From Serilophus lunatus (Eukaryota; Chordata; Aves; Passeriformes; Eurylaimidae): 64,000 bases of DNA. Position numbers and translations under genes: made by a program. Positions 21,670 to 32,448 of this stretch are shown piece after piece (position 1 is the stretch's first letter; each line of letters opens with the position of its first letter). The notes beneath the pieces were generated by a model that saw nothing but the letters and a program-made list of their open reading frames with translations, made no database searches and was not told where the DNA came from. The stretch lies in contig VXBA01005094.1 of the NCBI GenBank assembly GCA_013399895.1, positions 729,906 to 793,905 on the forward strand, in the 5' to 3' direction.

Positions 21670-22566
21670 CTTATCATCGGAAATATAAATTAATCATGCA
21701 GGCTGGAAGTATCCAATGGAACAATATTGGTTGTCACTTAAGGAATATCAATGGAACCAAACAGTATATTGTTGCAACACAAAAATGCTGCCAAGTGTTT
21801 TATTACAGTCTTATTTTGATTCAGATGGGTAGATGATGTAGGTGGGAGTCAAGAATTAGAACTGTGTTAAATTGACTCTTAAGTCCATTTGAATCAAATA
21901 AGTTGCTGCTTTAAACGCACTTTATGCAATCTTGAGTCAATATTGTTTTGAGGAACAGGAAGGTAGGCAGATAGTTACCAGATGTCTTCCTTAGCCTTCC
22001 TCTTTTGTGTCCCATGAGCCCTGAGGAAAGTAGGACAGGATAGAAACTGAGTTTTCTGGCAGCTCTCAGCGTGAGGAGAGGGTATGTAGAAGTCTGCTTG
22101 GTGGCCCTCTGAAAGATGGGAAAAACAGCCAGCTGATGCTCCTGCAAGGCAAAGCACAGCACAGGAGAAACAGGAGCAGAAAGGAAGTCATCAGCCCACT
22201 CACCTCCTGGGAAGGGCGTGGAGATAATAAATGACTGTGTGCAGAGAACTTTGGGAAAGAGAAATGATAAATTAAGGAAAGATGAAAAGGTTCATTTATT
22301 GACATTGGGCACAAATGACAGTTCTCCCTGCAGATACATCTGAAATCAGATAGGGATCTCTGTGTGGGTGGCAAGCAAGGATTTATAGTCATTTAGGTTT
22401 TGTGCCTCACTGAGTGACCAGTGGAATGGCCAGAACTTTGTTCTTGTAAATCAGATAAAGGGGAAAACACCTCCAGTACCTCATGAGCTGAGCTCCAGTG
22501 TTGGATTGTCAACATAATTGTGAGGGAAGCCCTGTGATATTAACAACTCCAGCAGTAATTTTGAAC

Positions 22567-22877
22567 ATAGAATCATAGAATAGCTGAACATTAAAGACCA
22601 TCTTGTTTCAACCCCCAGCCATGGGCAGGGACACCTTCCACTAGACTAGGTTGCTTCAAACCCTGTCCAGCCTGGCCTTGAGGACTTCCAGGGTTGGAGC
22701 ATCCACAGCTTCTCTGGGCAACCTTTGAAAGGGTCTCACCACTCTCACAAAGAAGAATTTTCCCCTAATATCTGCAGCTACTCTCAGTTTGAAGCCATTC
22801 CTTCTTGTCCTGTAACTACAGGCTCTTGTAAATAGTTTTTCTCCATCTTTCTTGTAGGCTCCCTTCTGGTACTGGAA
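22567..22877 (-). mobile_element. CR1 LINE 3' UTR fragment
   Basis: The plus strand begins with the complementary CR1 terminus 'catagaatcatagaatagct'. It continues with 'ccatgggcagggacacctt', 'aaaccctgtccagcctggcc', 'tctcaccactctcacaaaga' and ends at 'ggtactggaaggatg'. These are the same blocks, in the same order, as in the CR1 at 18.3-18.8 kb, with about 20% difference, so they are independent insertions. The overlapping 143-codon minus-strand frame is a by-product. Confidence 0.92.
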
Positions 22878-23235
22878 GGATGCATTCAGGGTTACATCTG
22901 AGATTTCATCCCAGAGCTGAAGTCTATTGCCCAGACACAGTAGGCACAGAGAGACTGACCTTTTTTCCTTGTCTGTGTTGTGTGTGGTGCAGACTATGTG
23001 CATTCCCACAGTGTAAAACATGGAGAGGCAGGCAATTAAATACTGTAACCTTAAGCCTGAAAGGCAGGTTAAGTCAGTAAATCTCACTTGAATGCCAATT
23101 TTTGAGTCCTAAGCTACTGTTGGTCTCTATAAGAGAAGGCTGGAAACTGGGGTTTTGGGAACCAACTTGCTCTCCCGTCAAGTTGACATAATCAAAGCAA
23201 ATTACCTGCTACAACTGTTTTCTTTTCCTAATGAA
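22878..23235. other. spacer between two oppositely oriented CR1 pieces
   Basis: Unique sequence of about 360 bp. I see no element or gene in it. Confidence 0.6.
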
Positions 23236-23430
23236 ATTATTGAAGTGCTGGAGTGTATGTCCCTGAGAGGCTGTGGAATGGCCATTGCTGAGGACCTCCA
23301 GAACTTGACTGGACGAGACTGAATGGCCTGATATAAAGGTGAGAATTGCCTTCCTTGGAGCAGGACACTGGACAGGAAAACCTCCAGAGATCTATCTCAT
23401 TCTGAATTATTCTACAATTCTAAGCTATGA
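23236..23430 (+). mobile_element. CR1 LINE 3' end fragment
   Basis: The plus strand reads 'cctgagaggctgtggaatgg', 'ggacctccagaacttgactg' and 'ttggagcaggacactggaca', then 'ctccagagatctatctcatt' and the tail 'ctgaattattctacaattct'. This is the order of the CR1 3' terminus (…ggatatt…ctgactgga…cttggagcaggg…ggac…gatgatctc…ATTCTATGATTCT). It is an old, diverged copy. Confidence 0.82.
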
Positions 23431-23967
23431 TGGAATTTGAATTAAGGATGTTGTTATATGAATAATATCAAAATTGCCTTAAAAATGCCTTGGTTGTGTA
23501 GATTTAAAATTTATTTTAATATTTAGAGACAGACCTATATTTAGGTATTTCAGTGAATCTAATCCTTTATTTACCATGGTAGTTTGGTGAAGTTAGATCA
23601 TCAGTAACACCCAGCAATAACAAAAATTGTTATTTTTAGTGGCTTTTTTGCCAAACTCAATGCATTGAATAACTGTTGATTGTTGTCTGATTCGGGCCAC
23701 TGAGTTCCAGACACAAGATAATGTTTTCATAACTTCTTAATGCTGTATAGTACACTCAGTAAAATATTTTATGAGGATTATGTATCTTTTATCACAAACC
23801 ATTTACATCAGCGAGACCATCTTAAGCCACTAACTCTGTGATCTTCCACCAGCTACCAACAGAATGGGAGATGCTGTGGCACTCTCTGATTCCTGGCTTG
23901 CAGAATGATAATATTCACACTTCAGAAAAAATGAGCCCATTGTACAAAATGGCTATTTTTTTGTGAA

Positions 23968-24078
23968 TTCAAGGAATTTCTCCTGTGTATATAAACTAAA
24001 TTCCCCCTCTTTCAGTTTGAAACCACTACTCCTTTTCCTATCACTGCAGTTCCTGGCAAAGAATCCCTTTCCCGGGAT
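23968..24078 (-). mobile_element. CR1 LINE 3' UTR fragment
   Basis: The plus strand shows 'aaggaatttctcctgtgtat', then 'ccctctttcagtttgaaacc' and 'actactccttttcctatcac' followed by 'tgcagttcctggcaaa'. These correspond to the CR1 blocks 'aagaatttcttcctaatatc', 'tctttcagtttaaaacca' and 'ccttgtcctatcactacagg' in complement. Both ends are missing. Confidence 0.75.
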
Positions 24079-24928
24079 CTATTGGAATGCTGACATTCCA
24101 CTAAAAATGTTTAAGTTGTTAGAAATGCATTTTTTTCTAAGCGTGGGGTACTTTCTAAGCTACTGACTGTCTTGTGGCTATGATACATATTGTAATGTCG
24201 AGTGTACTTCAGTATTTTATGGACTGTAACATGCTCAGGAGTCCACTGTGCTTGAGTGCAGCTGTGGTTCTCATGCATTGCAGTGTATGCTCAAGCATCT
24301 GCACACAGGCACAGGGTTCTCAAGGATGTAGAAACAGCAGGTAGACATGGGCAAAGACTATAGGAGGCCCTGTATAATCCCAAAAATCTAGTGGATCAAT
24401 ATGGTAATGAAGATGAGGGTGATGCAGCCCAAATAAAATTTCAGTGAAATAAGGCAGAAGTTTCTTTTCTAAATAGGTAACTACACGAGAAAAAGGGTCA
24501 AGAGGATTTTGTTTGCTTTCTAACAACTGGTGTATGTCAAGTTCCTCAGGATGCCATAATACTTTTATATATAAATATGGTCATAGGTCAGCCTTGGCTT
24601 CAGTCTTTGAGTCCTGTTTTAAACCACTGCTGACTTTAAAAAGTACGCAGAAGACCCAGCATGAATTTCTAACATCTTGAAGACAACCAGCCAAAGTAAC
24701 TATTCTGATTCTGCTGTGGGCTAGGAATGTATTTCTCTTTGAGTACAGTATACCCCATATTTAACAAAACTTTTACTGGAAGCATAAAGATGTGTATCCA
24801 AAGCAAAAATGCATGAACAGCTACTGTGAGAGAGTACATATGTACCTAGTCAAGATGCAGTGTTTAATTTCTGCAGGATCTGAAAGAAACAGCTCCATTC
24901 AGTATTATCTCTTTTAGTATATATCTCT

Positions 24929-24941
24929 GTGTGTGTGTGTG
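24929..24941. repeat. short (TG)n microsatellite
   Basis: About six TG units. Confidence 0.8.
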
Positions 24942-27900
24942 ACTATCAGCATCTCTCTTTTGGTGCACTGAAGCACTGCATGAGGGATCAGAGAAACATT
25001 GCAAGTGGCTTTGAACCAACACAGACTTCTTTGAAAACAAAAAGAAATAAAAAATGAGAGTTGTACGAGCCTAAACTGAAAAATAGAAAGTTTGCCCTGC
25101 ATATGTTTTTATTGGTGCTAATGTGTCATATTACATTGCCATGATGACACAACTTTTTCCCATAAGATCTACAAATGCAGATGCAATCCTTCTTTGCCAA
25201 GAGCTTCCTTTCTTGCCAAGTATGCTGGACCATTCCCAACATACTGCATAGAACCAGCCACATGTAAATACAATATTTTCTAACTAAAGATCAAACAAAG
25301 TTGATAAACTTATCACATATAAGTATAAACCTCCTGCATTTTCTCAGAGTCCTCAAAAATTCATCACCTTTGTCAAGGTGTTGCACATTTAATGCTACTT
25401 TGCTACGATGTTTGATATTCAATTATACTTACTGTTACCAAGCAGCCAGAAGTGGTGACATTTTAAACATAGAACTGAATAATTAGGCAAATCATACATT
25501 ATACAAAGTAATCTTTTTCCGTAGTAATTACAATGCCTTTACCTAGAAGTACATCTTTCAAGAAAAGAGAGCTCCAGACAACATGGAAGGCATTTCCAGC
25601 TACAGATCTTGAAAAAATTTGGTGTTTAATGCACTTAAATAAGGGCCAGAGGGAGGGGCCTGCTGGTTTTCTGGAAAGTGTAGTAATGCAAAATATGCAG
25701 TATTGCTCAGTATTCAGTACTACAAAACCTTTCTAGAGTTGGTGCTTGGAAGGTATGAAGCAAAGCCGTGGTCAAAATCTGCTCTTTTTTCCCATGCCCA
25801 GCTTTGTGCTGGGATTGACCAAATAGAGCTCTCCAGAATTAATCTCAAATTTAGTAAGAGGAATACATGTTTTGTCACATCATTTTCTCTTGAATGGCCA
25901 TAGGAAACAACTATTGATTTGTATGATGGAGAAAATTAAATTTGCTTAAGGGCTGAGGTATATTTGAAGTCAGAGGTCTTAAAGCATCCTGAAAAGGTGT
26001 CTGTCCATGTTATGGACCGGCAAAAACTGATTTCAGGGACAAAATACCATTGTGAAAGTTCATCCATAGGGTTGGCAATGAAACCAGTAATGATAATTCC
26101 GAGCTCCCATGCTCTGTCTTGGTGATTAACTGATACTGTCTCCCACATAATGTCCCTTTATTTTTCCTCAGCATGTCTCCAAAAGTCTTCTTCTAAAAGC
26201 AGAGGAGTATGAGTCTCATTCAGCCAACAAGTTCTTCCATCCCACAGTTACAGCTGGTGAAACCTGAGCTCAGCCAAACACAATGGTCAAAAATCTCACT
26301 GAGGTGTCAAGGTTCCATAGAATTTGCAATTTTACAAAATTTGCAGTGGTTATACAAAGACATGGTGTTGAACCAGGTGGTTCTGAGACAAACACAAGCT
26401 TAGTTCTGCTTATGGACAATACTGACAAAACACCCCCGAACACCCAAAGAGTAAGAGTGGTGTTTGGCAACAGGTAATAACTTCTCTCACAAGGAGTTTT
26501 TTTAAACTTAGGGTTCATAATGGGCTGAAACAATCGTGGGAGTTGGACCGTGGGCCAAATTGATCTCTTCTGTGCAAATGCATCCAGTCTTTAACAGAAC
26601 CCACCCTCTGGAAGGATGAATGTGCAATGATATATGGGTCACTGCATACTTTTAATATTTTAATAAAATTTGCTTGTGGGAGGTTTGATCAAAACAATTA
26701 GTTGAGAAGAATATCTGATCTGAATTTTTCTGCCATGAAACCATAACACCACTAGTTGCTGCACCTGTGTACATTTGTGTTATTCTTTTTAGACCCTTAC
26801 AAGTAGAAACAAGTTTCCATGACAGTTCTGAAGTTTGTTTGCATATATATGAGTAACTCGTTCCAGCACTTTGCAAAATCACAAGAATATGTGAATACAA
26901 AACTGTGTTTCTAAAATTTTACGTAAAATTGTGGACAAAGGAATTCTCAGAGCTACGAATGGAAAGGTCATTTTGTCCTGAGAGTGAATCCAATCAAAGT
27001 CTGTGCTGAGGCCAAGGAAACTGATTGGCAGGGAGATTAAAACCAAACCCAAGTCTTCTCTGAGCATTTACTGACAGACATGGATTTAGACAGTTTCAGG
27101 CAACGAATTTTCCAAGTTGTGTTGGAGGAGTTTCTTTAAGTTGCATCAAATGAAAAAGGAAAAAATTGTAGCAGAAGAAGAAGGGGAGGTTCATGAACTC
27201 ATGTGGAGAGTCTTTCCTGACACTGTAATTTCCAAAGCAATAACAATAAAAAAGCACCAAAAAATATCCCATTCCTCGTCATAAATCAATAAAAACCATC
27301 TTTCCATAACATTTTTATTATTCTGATAACAACAGTTTGACATTTTTGCTTTGGCTCAGTTAAGTTTTTCCTATCTATTGCTTGCCAGAAGAAAAAAAAT
27401 CCATAATTTTCAGCCATCTACTGGAAACAGTTTCTTTCTGATTTTTAATGGATGTGCACAGAGGATCATTTAATGTTGTCAAATCTGAATTTTGCTAGAC
27501 AAAGCAGGTTAATGGTTCAAATCATGTATAGAAACAGTAGTTTATGACAGTAATAATAAGGAATGCTTATTCTCCTTTATTTTTTGTGATGAAGTTACTG
27601 ATTGTGAAAGGTACCACAGTGACAACCATGATGCATGAGACATTTTAACAGGTCTCTGCTGTTTTCAGCACAGGACACAACCCGTTTAAATTCTCGCCAT
27701 ATAAAAGCCTGCTAATGACCTGCTAGAGAAGGCCAATCTCTTCAGTGGGTGCCTGCATGACCCTCACTAGTGCTCTGTCCTTTGCATCTTAGGCAAATCC
27801 AACTATGGCATTTTAGATCATGTGCTAATTGTGACTATTTGCAAGCAATGCCCTGGCAAGTTTATTTGAATAACTTAGATATATTTTTTTTAAGACTGGA

Positions 27901-28647
27901 AAATGGCCTTCAGCCTAATGTGTCTGACTATGCAGGTTTATCTTTAATCTCACATGCCTGCTGTTTTCACATACTCCAAATACTTCTGTGAGAAAACAGA
28001 AAAAATGATGTATTTCATAGAGATTGCCATCTATTTTAAAAAAGTTTTGTTTAAATCTGATTAACTCTAGATTTATTTCTTTTATATGTGGAAACTAGAG
28101 TTGGGGGTCACTCTTTCTTCTCTTGAATAACACTACAATCTACCAAACAATAAGGAAAATAAATTAATTTCAATCCAAACCATTTTCATTGAGTTGTGGC
28201 ATGAATGTTTGTACCAGCACAAGAGTAGACTGGGACTGCATTTTCCACTCCTGATGTTGCTTTAAATTGATCAGATGATTGCCTTAGGCGCTGACGAGTC
28301 TACACAAAACTAAAAAATTAAGATGTTGAGCTGTGGGGAAAAAAACTCAGGGCTAATACAGGTGGGTCAGAAATTTCCCCATATTTAAGCCAATCCATCA
28401 TAAAACATAAACCAGAAAGTAAGCTTTGTTAAGACTGGTACTTCAGAACAACTTGAAGATATAAGGGGTCTTTTATGTTCAGTTGGAGGGTCCATGCAGT
28501 TCTTGCTTTATGTAACTGGTTTATTTATTCCAGATAACCATGTTGTCTCCTTTTTGTGTATAACCTGTACCTCAGATATGTCATGGTGATGGTACTTTTA
28601 TGCTAACAGTCACTCCAGATGAAGGAAACTGTCTTATGTTTTTGGGT

Positions 28648-28681
28648 TGTTCTTTTTTTTTTTGTTGGTTGTTCTTTTTTT
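28648..28681. repeat. T-rich direct repeat
   Basis: Two tandem copies of a TTGTTC plus T-run motif separated by TTGTTGG. Confidence 0.75.
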
Positions 28682-29424
28682 GTAAAATTTAATCAGCTGA
28701 AAAGCTCATTTCTAATGACTTTGATGTGAAAATCAGTTAATTTAAAACACCAAAGGAAGACCTTGGAATTCACACAGTAGGCTGGGATCATGGTAGGTCT
28801 GCAAGGATCTGAATTTTACTGTCACTGAAAGATGGACCAGACTGACCTTTCCTCTTTCTAGCCCTGCAGCCCGACCTCTTCCGACTTGTGTGAGATGATT
28901 CTGCTCACTGAAAAATGTGTGTAGAAAGACATATCAATTTAGAATTTGGACTCTACTATGAAGCACAGAATGATGATGTGACTACTGTCTCCCCTTCTCC
29001 ATTTCCCACAGATTTTATTCTACCTTTTCCTGTACCTAACTGTGGGCTAAGAGACCAAAAAGTTTGTGTCTGAGTTGCCTATTCTTGAGTAAAAGTCCAT
29101 ATGCAGCAGGAAGCTGATTCTCTTGGCTGGCTTATGCCTTTACAATTATTTTTGAGGCATGTTTGGTTAGTCTGGACAAGTAAAACTTTTTAAATTTTAT
29201 TTATTTTTTTTTTTAAATCCATTTCTTTGCATGATCTACACTTCTTTTGTCACCTTTTTCACCAAAAGATTTGTTGACAGCTTTAGGGTAGCGTGTCTTG
29301 TCAGGTGACCTGCTTTTCCTTGTGCCAGAGGTGTGCTCTTCCCCCAGTGTAACATCTACCTCTGTTGGTTTGGGCCATTGGCTGCAAAAGAACAGGGAAA
29401 GACAGAACAGAAGATACCACTGTT

Positions 29425-29490
29425 TCTCTTTAATGATTTGAGGTGGTGATCTTGGAAGTCTTTTTCAACCTAAATGATTCTATGATTATT
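29425..29490 (+). mobile_element. CR1 LINE 3' tail fragment
   Basis: The sequence 'ggtggtgatcttggaagtct', then 'ttttcaacctaaatgattct' and 'atgatta' is the end of CR1: '-gatgatct--gaggtcccttccaacctcaa-gattctatgattct'. Only the last 65 bp or so are recognisable. Confidence 0.82.
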
Positions 29491-31261
29491 TTCCTGAATG
29501 AAAGAGCAAGGTTTCCTTCAGTTACCACCTTTTCTCTTTTCAGCATAACTTCTACTCTCTCCTTTGTGCCTTCTGCTTCCAGAAGGATTATTTTGCAGAT
29601 GGAGAGAACTGAATACAGATCCTGCACTGTTAACCTCAGCCCTATAAACATCTGTCAGCTATTCCCTCCTCTTCTTTCCTCTAGTAAACCTCCAGTTTTT
29701 AAGCATGTGTATGCCTTTAATTTTCCTTCTTTGTACTGAAGACATCCAAGAGTTTACTGTAATTCTGAGGTATAGTAACTTTTTAAAATGAAAATTTATA
29801 TCCTCAATTGCCTTCAGAGAGGGAGCAGAAGAAATTTCTCCACTCCTCCAGCTCCACACATCCCTTTAATAGTGTTAAGCTCATAATAAGCAGTGATATT
29901 AAGTACATCTTAAAATCACACCATAATTTGGTGCTACAGATTTGAAATTAAAGTTTGAGAGATCTTCCCTGTCTCTCCTCCTTTACCTGTTCTGAATGTG
30001 ATATTTAAATATTTTTGAAAAATGTAGATCACACACTGAGATTAGATACCAATGTCTAAGTTTTAGGCTTCTCCAGGTGCTTTTACAAAATGTTTTAACA
30101 CAAACCAATAAAGAGTTGACAGCAATAACTTATGAGTGCCTTTGGAGAAACATATCTCCATAAAAACTTTACTAAACTTATACCCTATCTTGTCAGTATT
30201 TCCATTACAATTTATTTTCTGATAAAGGCTCAGGTCTGAGGAAGCAATACTATGGTCTTATCTCTTGTGAATGGTTGATAAATGAATATAGAGTTTTGAT
30301 AGATAGTGACAATTTTTTTAGAATTCAAGTTAACAAAAAATATTTATTTTCAGATTCCCAGAATTGGCAAGGAAACAGATTTTTCCCCATCCTTAGACTG
30401 AAAAAAGGGACTTTTTTTTAAAAAAAACAACAGTTCTGCTGTAGAAATATATAATTATGTGTGGGTAGACTTGGCATGGATCTCTTCCCCTTTAGGGATT
30501 TGAAGAAAACAAGCCTTTTCAAATACCCTTAATAACATACAGGTAAATAATGAGTTCAGACCAAATAACTGCTAAATATGAGAAAACCAGCGTATTTCTA
30601 CTCCTACTGCTAGCCAGAAAAAGATCAGTGATTACCCATATCCTGACATTGATATTTTACACAGACCTCTCCACTGTTTTCAAGTGGGAGATTAGTGCCT
30701 AGGCTGAAGGCAGGATGTGGACCTTATAAAGCATTTCCTGCTGAAAAGAGCACTTTGGACTATTTTATAGGCTAAAATGTCATTTAATGAGCTGGATTAT
30801 GAAAGGTGGACTCCTACATACTCAGGAACAAATACAAACTGACATGAGTTCCTGATGTTGCAAAAAACAACATATCCCCGTGTCGGTAAGAAATTTCCCT
30901 GAATTCCAGTGAGAGCTTTATACAGACAATTTTTGGCAATATGGACTTGGCTGAAAAGGGCAGTACCTTAATACCCAAACCTCCTTAGTTTACTTGTCTG
31001 TGGACATTCCATCTGATTTTCCAAGTGCTTTTATGTACGGGAAGCAGAAGGATGCTGTGAGTGGGAAGGAGGGACTGGTAGGAAATGAGGAGGCAAAGAC
31101 TGACCTGCAGTCTGTGCTGAGTGAAAGGAAGGCAGAACACATGAGCACCTGGAGGTGGAGAATTTGGGCACAGATATTGCTGCATGGTTCTTCTGGAGCA
31201 AAGAACTGCAATTATGCAAAGCATTATTTGCATCTTGACATCACTTTCTTAAGTTAATGAT
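29491..31261. other. unique AT-rich non-coding sequence
   Basis: No gene or recognisable repeat apart from short A or T runs. Several frames of 60-98 codons overlap each other in opposite directions near 29.5 and 31.0 kb, which argues against any being real. Confidence 0.6.
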
Positions 31262-31312
31262 GACAAACCTCCCCTATGGAGACAGGCTGAGGAAGCTGGG
31301 CCTGCTCAGGGG
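31262..31312 (+). mobile_element. short CR1 LINE remnant
   Basis: The core 'agacaggctgaggaagctgg' followed by 'gcctgctcagggg' matches the CR1 block 'aggctgagggagctgggcctgttcagcct' present at about 3200. Flanking CR1 blocks are not recognisable, so only about 50 bp can be assigned. Confidence 0.65.
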
Positions 31313-32020
31313 TCTGGGATTATGCTCCTTGGATCTTCTGATTCTCAATGTAGGCAGAAGGTAACTTACAGCCAGGTGTGTCTGTTTGTTTGTCACAGTG
31401 CCTGTGTCATAGATAAACTGATTGGACTGAGGTGCTGAGATATCAGCTCTTCTAAATTGTGCCATCATCTGTACTTTGGAGAGGATCAGCTAACAAGTTG
31501 CTATGATTCCTTGCACTTTAGTGCATCTTTCTACTTAAAAGACATTGAATAGTCCTGAGTTCAAGAGGATCTTAGAAAGCAGGCAGCAGCTTCTGTCTTC
31601 TCTTGGCTGTATAGTAGTTCTCTGCTGGTGGAAGGAAACAAAAAAAAGCAATCTTAATACTTATTTTAAACTGGAAAATATGCAAGCTAGTATACTTTCC
31701 CCCCCAATCTTAATTTCATCTTTATGGCTTTCCAAATGGAACCATATGAACATTTTAAGAAGCAATACCGACTCTCTGCCCTACTAATTCCTAGTAATGT
31801 CCTTCAATTCAGAAGATGGCACAAGATTTAGCTTTGCTGTTTTTAAGCTTGTCCATTTACTGGGTGACAAGTAATTCCCAATTTTTACTTTCTGTTGTAG
31901 TGCTAATGCCTGCAAAAGCTAGGTCTAAGCTTTCTTTTATTTGTGGCTTGTGAGATGTTCTGTGGATTGTTTTTGTCAAAATCCCAGGAGCACTGTGGAG
32001 TTTATTGGCAGATCTTGTTA

Positions 32021-32025
32021 CACCA
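32021..32025. repeat. target-site duplication, left copy (CACCA)
   Basis: This matches 32444-32448 exactly and sits immediately before the LTR. Confidence 0.88.
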
Positions 32026-32443
32026 TGTCCTGGCTCCAGCCAGGATGGGGTAATTTTTGCAGAATCCAGGAGGGGCCATGGGCAGGACCCAGAGGTTATT
32101 CCATACCCCTTCATGTCATTTCTGAGTATAGGGGAAAGGGAGTGTCTTCCAAGGTCTTGGAGGGAGCAGTCAGATATTATCTGTTGTTGAGGGATTTCCT
32201 TGTAGACCATTCCTTTCTTGTACCCTCTTTCATTAGTATTGTTGCTGCTACTGTTTTTTTTCTTGTCTCATTGGTGTTTCCAGTAAATTGTTCTTATCTC
32301 CAACCCATGATCTTTGCCTTTTTTGCCTCCTATTCTCCTCTCCGTCCCACTGCACGAGGGGGAGGCAGGAGCCAGAAAGTGGCAGCGTGCTCTGGAGACT
32401 CTGGGAACACTAAATTGGGGAGTACCATTCCTAAACCACAACA
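32026..32443 (+). mobile_element. solo LTR, ERVL-type endogenous retrovirus
   Basis: A 418-bp LTR starting TGTCCTGGCTCCAGCCAGG and ending CTAAACCACAACA, with TG…CA termini and a perfect 5-bp target duplication CACCA on both sides. The internal order fits an avian ERVL LTR read U3-R-U5: the conserved 'ttattccatacc' block near 32098, a degenerate TATA-like 'gagtatag' near 32124, a variant polyadenylation signal AGTAAA at 32282, the 'cttatctccaacccatgatc' block near 32292, and the terminal 'aaaccacaaca'. There is no proviral interior, so this is a solo LTR. It is diverged from what a functional copy would look like and is probably inactive. A 171-codon frame crossing the LTR is a chance frame. 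Confidence 0.92.
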
Positions 32444-32448
32444 CACCA
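32444..32448. repeat. target-site duplication, right copy (CACCA)
   Basis: This matches 32021-32025 exactly. Confidence 0.88.

Larger units (their letters stand above)
18816..22566. other. unique AT-rich non-coding sequence
   Basis: No gene seen. It contains the interrupted poly-T at 20825-20892, a T19 run at 21651-21669, and a small CpG-bearing motif at 21525-21553 whose complement begins TGTTACACCTTCGGCGTCCC and could be an old LTR edge. Open frames are at most about 115 codons, and the longest runs straight through the poly-T. Confidence 0.6.
24079..29424. other. unique AT-rich non-coding sequence
   Basis: No gene or recognisable transposon. It has a short (TG)n at 24929-24941 and a TTGTTCTTTTTTT direct repeat at 28648-28681. 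Open frames are under 90 codons. Confidence 0.6.
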
